A stretch of 8,249 nucleotides of DNA from Microseira sp003486305. GTDB taxonomy: Bacteria > Cyanobacteriota > Cyanobacteriia > Cyanobacteriales > Aerosakkonemataceae. Numbering within the stretch: position 1 is the first letter of the stretch; the number at the start of each line of letters is the position of its first letter. Under the pieces are notes generated by a model. That model was not told the origin of the DNA. It did no database searches and was given only the letters and a program-made list of their open reading frames with translations. The position numbers and the translations under genes were made by a program. This document shows positions 6,251 through 8,249 of the stretch, piece by piece. Location: the NCBI GenBank assembly GCA_031969655.1, contig DALYJX010000287.1:1-8249 (forward strand), read 5' to 3'.

Positions 6251-7269
6251 TTGTGGCACTCGTGCAGGCGAATAGACAGAGTTTTCGGGACTTTTGCTCC
6301 ACAGCCCGAGCAGTCAACAGATGTGCCATGAGGGTTCACCTTGACCACTCGGACGCCGCGTTTGACCGCCACTGCCTCCAAGATGGTAATGAATCGTCCC
6401 CAAGCTGCATCTAAGATTGATTTGCTCAACCTTGTACGAGCAAGCCCCCTGATGTTCAAGTCTTCCACTGCAACCAAGTCGTATTGTTTGACCAATTTAT
6501 GAGCTGTTTTGTAGTGGAAGTTCTCTCGAATTCGACCAATGCGTTGATGGATTCTAGCGATGAAGTTTTTCTGCTTTTCGGCTGGCGAGGAGCCTTTTTG
6601 TTTCCGGGCTAACTTGCATTGCTGTCGGGCTAAATGAGACTGGGTTTTCCGATAGGTTTGTTGAATTGGAACCGCCTTACCGTCTGATGTTATTAGGAAC
6701 TCTTTTAAGCCAACATCAACGCCAACAGCCGCTTTTACCTCATCTAATGGCATGGGTTCGGGTACCGTTTCATCCTGCATCGAAAGACAGCAGTACCAAC
6801 CATCAGCCTTGTGAACAATGGTGCAAGTTTTTAGGGTGAATCCTTCAGGGATAGGGCGATGCATGATGACAGGCATCTCTCCTATCTTTGATAGCTTTAG
6901 CACTCCATTGTTGAGAGTAGCTCCAGCTTTTGGGCAGTTCACTCGCGGATAGACAAAAGATCGTAATTCCCCGGTCTTCTTAAACCGAGGTCGTCCCCTT
7001 CGTTTGCCTGATTTATCTGGAAACAACCAGCGTTCCCACGCCTTGTTTAACCGTTGTAAATTGACCTGTTGCGACTCTGCCCAGATGTTCTTATAGTCCG
7101 GAAACAGTTGCTTTGTCTCTTTGAGTGCAGACTGTTGAGTGTAGTAATCAACTTTGTCTGGAATTTCTCCAATCGGCTCAGAAACAAGACTGCATCTGTC
7201 AATCTGACAGCGTGTCATTCGTAACCAATCTAACCTCTGACCATGTACATCTACTGGGAAAGCTATCAT
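6124..7269 (-). CDS. tnpB: TnpB (OrfB) RNA-guided nuclease, N-terminally truncated
   Basis: TnpB is the compact RNA-guided endonuclease related to Cas12. The 381-codon frame keeps the RuvC catalytic set: D185 in AVGVDVGLKEF, E269 in LVAVEDLNIRGL and D348 in MDRDENAALNIL. The zinc finger is also intact, with C320/C323 and C338/C341. Homology to the family begins only near residue 12-14 (RLDWLRMTRCQIDRCSL). The usual first 40 or so residues (the pattern FKYRLYP...CR..YN.AL) are absent. Residues 1-11 (MIAFPVDVHGQ) are the antisense of the tnpA HUH-motif DNA, so the apparent ATG at 7269 is accidental; there is no good ribosome binding site. Loss of the N-terminal strand and helix of the wedge domain probably impairs guide-RNA and TAM binding, so activity is doubtful though the nuclease core looks sound. 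Confidence 0.85.
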   Translation of the reverse strand: MIAFPVDVHGQRLDWLRMTRCQIDRCSLVSEPIGEIPDKVDYYTQQSALKETKQLFPDYKNIWAESQQVNLQRLNKAWERWLFPDKSGKRRGRPRFKKTGELRSFVYPRVNCPKAGATLNNGVLKLSKIGEMPVIMHRPIPEGFTLKTCTIVHKADGWYCCLSMQDETVPEPMPLDEVKAAVGVDVGLKEFLITSDGKAVPIQQTYRKTQSHLARQQCKLARKQKGSSPAEKQKNFIARIHQRIGRIRENFHYKTAHKLVKQYDLVAVEDLNIRGLARTRLSKSILDAAWGRFITILEAVAVKRGVRVVKVNPHGTSVDCSGCGAKVPKTLSIRLHECHKCGLQMDRDENAALNILDRALNEVGLRKVCAWRLSRWTACEA

Positions 7270-7472
7270 CCTCAGATTGAACTGAGCAAGTTTATTGCCA
7301 ATCTCAAGACCGTTTCTAGTCGCCTGATTCGTAAAGAGTTCGGTGACTATCTAGACAAGATTTACAGGAAGCCTGTTTTCACAGACAGGTTCTTATGCAA
7401 GTTGCTAGTTGCGGCGGGGTAACCGTTGAACAACTTAAAAGGTATGTTGAGCAACAGGCAACCCCAGAATAA
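7236..7472 (+). pseudogene. tnpA: TnpA (IS200-type Y1 HUH transposase), 3' remnant with frameshifts
   Basis: The remnant begins with the HUH motif SDHVHLL (7236-7256; histidine codons at 7242 and 7248). One extra base in 7257-7263 shifts the frame, after which YHPQIELSKFIANLKTVSS and LIRKEFGDYL follow from 7264. Another indel near 7388-7395 is needed to reach VASCGGVTVEQLKRYVEQQ, whose Tyr codon at 7443-7445 is the expected catalytic tyrosine. The stop is TAA at 7470-7472. These are the hallmarks of the single-strand transposase that excises and inserts IS200/IS605 elements. The first 50 or so residues are missing because the sequence meets tnpB head-to-head at about 7236. It cannot encode a working enzyme. 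Confidence 0.85.
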
Positions 7473-7500
7473 GGATTCGCTACGCGAGGGTTTTTTACTG

Positions 7501-7553
7501 GTCGGCATTTCCCTCCCCGTAGCCAGGGGGTATAACGGGAGACCCCTGCCGAC
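7501..7553. repeat. Structured stretch at the tnpA side, probable left end
   Basis: GTCGGCA (7501-7507) pairs perfectly with TGCCGAC (7547-7553). Inside, CCCGT (7516-7520) pairs with ACGGG (7535-7539), and CAGGGG (7524-7529) could alternatively pair with CCCCTG (7543-7548). It begins 28 bp after the tnpA stop and ends 16 bp before the stop of the next gene. No T tract follows on either strand, so a simple terminator is unlikely. The subterminal left-end structure recognised by TnpA is the better reading. It differs in sequence from the right-end hairpin, apart from a shared CCCGTTA on the minus strand. Confidence 0.5.
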
Positions 7554-7569
7554 ATTTAGTTGGAAAATT

Positions 7570-8249
7570 TTAAAGCTGGGAACGCCTTCTTGCTAATTCT
7601 TGCAGAGCTGCTTCGCTATTTTTGCGATACAGTACCTTACGGTTTTGAGCAGTCTGGTAGCGCTTATCCTCGAAAGGCACCTGAGCCATCAGATCTGAAG
7701 CCTTTTGCCAACGAGTTGCTATCTCTAACCATTGAGCTGGGGTTTGGGCGGTTCTGCCATCTGTGGAAGCTTGCTCAGCCATTCGCACGGCAGCAGCAAA
7801 GGGGTCATCTGGGACGTCGGCTTGGCTTGTTTGGAGAGAGGCATCGATGAAACCATTGGCACTGACGGGGGTTGAATCTGCCTGTTTTGGGCCAAACCAC
7901 TTATAGAAACCCCAGCCCACCAGCAGCAGCGATAAGCTCATGACGACCCCAGCCATCATGCCTCGCCTCAATTGGCGTCTATGCCGTACAATGGGGGAGG
8001 GAGAAGGTTTGGGTAGGGGTTGCTTGATCGACCCGGTTTGACGCTCCCTTAGCTCGGCTACCAGACCCATCAAATTCTGAAAATTTGGATTGCGCCTTGC
8101 CAATTTAATTTCTTCAAACCAAAGCAGCTGATTTTCTCTTTCGCGGTTAATTTCTTGCAACCAGAGTAACTGCTGTTCTCGGACAAGGCGACTGTTAATT
8201 TTGACGCGACGGATATCGCGCGGCCCAATAAACTCCAAAATCTGCCGGA
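7570..8249 (-). CDS. Single-pass membrane protein of unknown function (partial)
   Basis: The frame is open to the window edge and ends at TAA 7570-7572. Only a TTG at 8238 could start within the window and it has no support, so the real start is probably outside. Counting from 8238: residues 21-48 are two copies of a 14-residue charged/Leu-Trp unit (EQQLLWLQEINRER, ENQLLWFEEIKLAR), probably helical. A Pro-rich linker is at 74-82, and a basic patch RHRRQLRR (85-92) precedes a membrane segment at about 94-115. By the positive-inside rule the N-terminal part is cytoplasmic. The C-terminal 105 residues would be outside the membrane, with a helical region (WLEIATRWQKASDLMAQVPF, then more) of a sort I associate with cyanobacterial membrane proteins but cannot name. 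The job is unknown. Its 3' end is close to the IS200/IS605 left end. Confidence 0.7.
   Translation of the reverse strand, partial: RQILEFIGPRDIRRVKINSRLVREQQLLWLQEINRERENQLLWFEEIKLARRNPNFQNLMGLVAELRERQTGSIKQPLPKPSPSPIVRHRRQLRRGMMAGVVMSLSLLLVGWGFYKWFGPKQADSTPVSANGFIDASLQTSQADVPDDPFAAAVRMAEQASTDGRTAQTPAQWLEIATRWQKASDLMAQVPFEDKRYQTAQNRKVLYRKNSEAALQELARRRSQL

Larger units (their letters stand above)
6035..7553 (-). mobile_element. IS200/IS605-family element, internally deleted
   Basis: The element has tnpB leftward, a tnpA remnant rightward, a strong hairpin just outside the tnpB 3' end (6044-6072) and a complex structured stretch outside the tnpA 3' end (7501-7553). This is the divergent IS605 arrangement. 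The first 50 or so codons of tnpA and about 40 of tnpB are missing, and the genes meet near 7236, so one internal deletion explains both losses. The right end is probably at or next to GTCA on the minus strand, ending at 6035, in line with the family's ends. The left end lies near 7553, but no target flank can be fixed by eye. Without an active TnpA it cannot mobilise itself. Confidence 0.7.

Noticed and set aside
7501..7553. Structured stretch as an ordinary terminator of the membrane-protein gene
   Set aside because: On the minus strand it is followed by CAGTAAAAAAC, with no T tract; the element-end explanation fits better.
7560..7850. 96-codon rightward ORF
   Set aside because: It is a shadow of the membrane-protein gene on the other strand.

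Overview
The window reads as a piece of a cyanobacterial chromosome. The palindrome GCGATCGC (HIP1, over-represented in many cyanobacteria) occurs seven times in about 4 kb. The resident genes are of kinds common there: an ABC1/AarF/UbiB-family kinase and a large soluble double-GAF histidine kinase. Both mobile elements resemble cyanobacterial IS630 and IS200/IS605 lineages. I cannot name the genus.

Layout. 1-85 is the last 27 codons of an unrecognised rightward gene, followed by a perfect 14-bp hairpin (106-143). 299-1418 is a decayed IS630 element between TA dinucleotides; its leftward transposase is broken by three single-base frameshifts, an in-frame stop and a catalytic Asp-to-Glu change. 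1470-3164 (minus) is an intact ABC1/UbiB-like kinase with a C-terminal membrane hairpin. 3165-3588 has no convincing protein gene but holds a possible small rightward RNA ending in a hairpin and a T tract. 3589-5712 (minus) is a GAF-GAF-HisKA-HATPase sensor kinase with a good sigma-70-type promoter about 190 bp upstream. 6035-7553 is a damaged IS200/IS605 element: tnpB (minus) and the 3' part of tnpA (plus) are joined head-to-head by a deletion that removed both 5' ends, but the tnpB right-end hairpin and the likely omega-RNA region survive. 7570-8249 (minus) is the C-terminal part of an unrecognised single-pass membrane protein whose start lies outside the window.

How the parts fit. The two kinase genes share a strand but are 424 bp apart, and the sensor kinase has its own promoter, so they are probably separate units. 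No response regulator lies beside the sensor kinase. The two insertion sequences occupy intergenic DNA and do not disrupt a recognisable host gene. I see no clearly new multi-gene system. The items most worth a second look are the tnpA/tnpB deletion fusion with its retained guide-RNA end, the structured opposite end of that element, the A7 run in the IS630 transposase, and the small-RNA candidate near 3482-3548.
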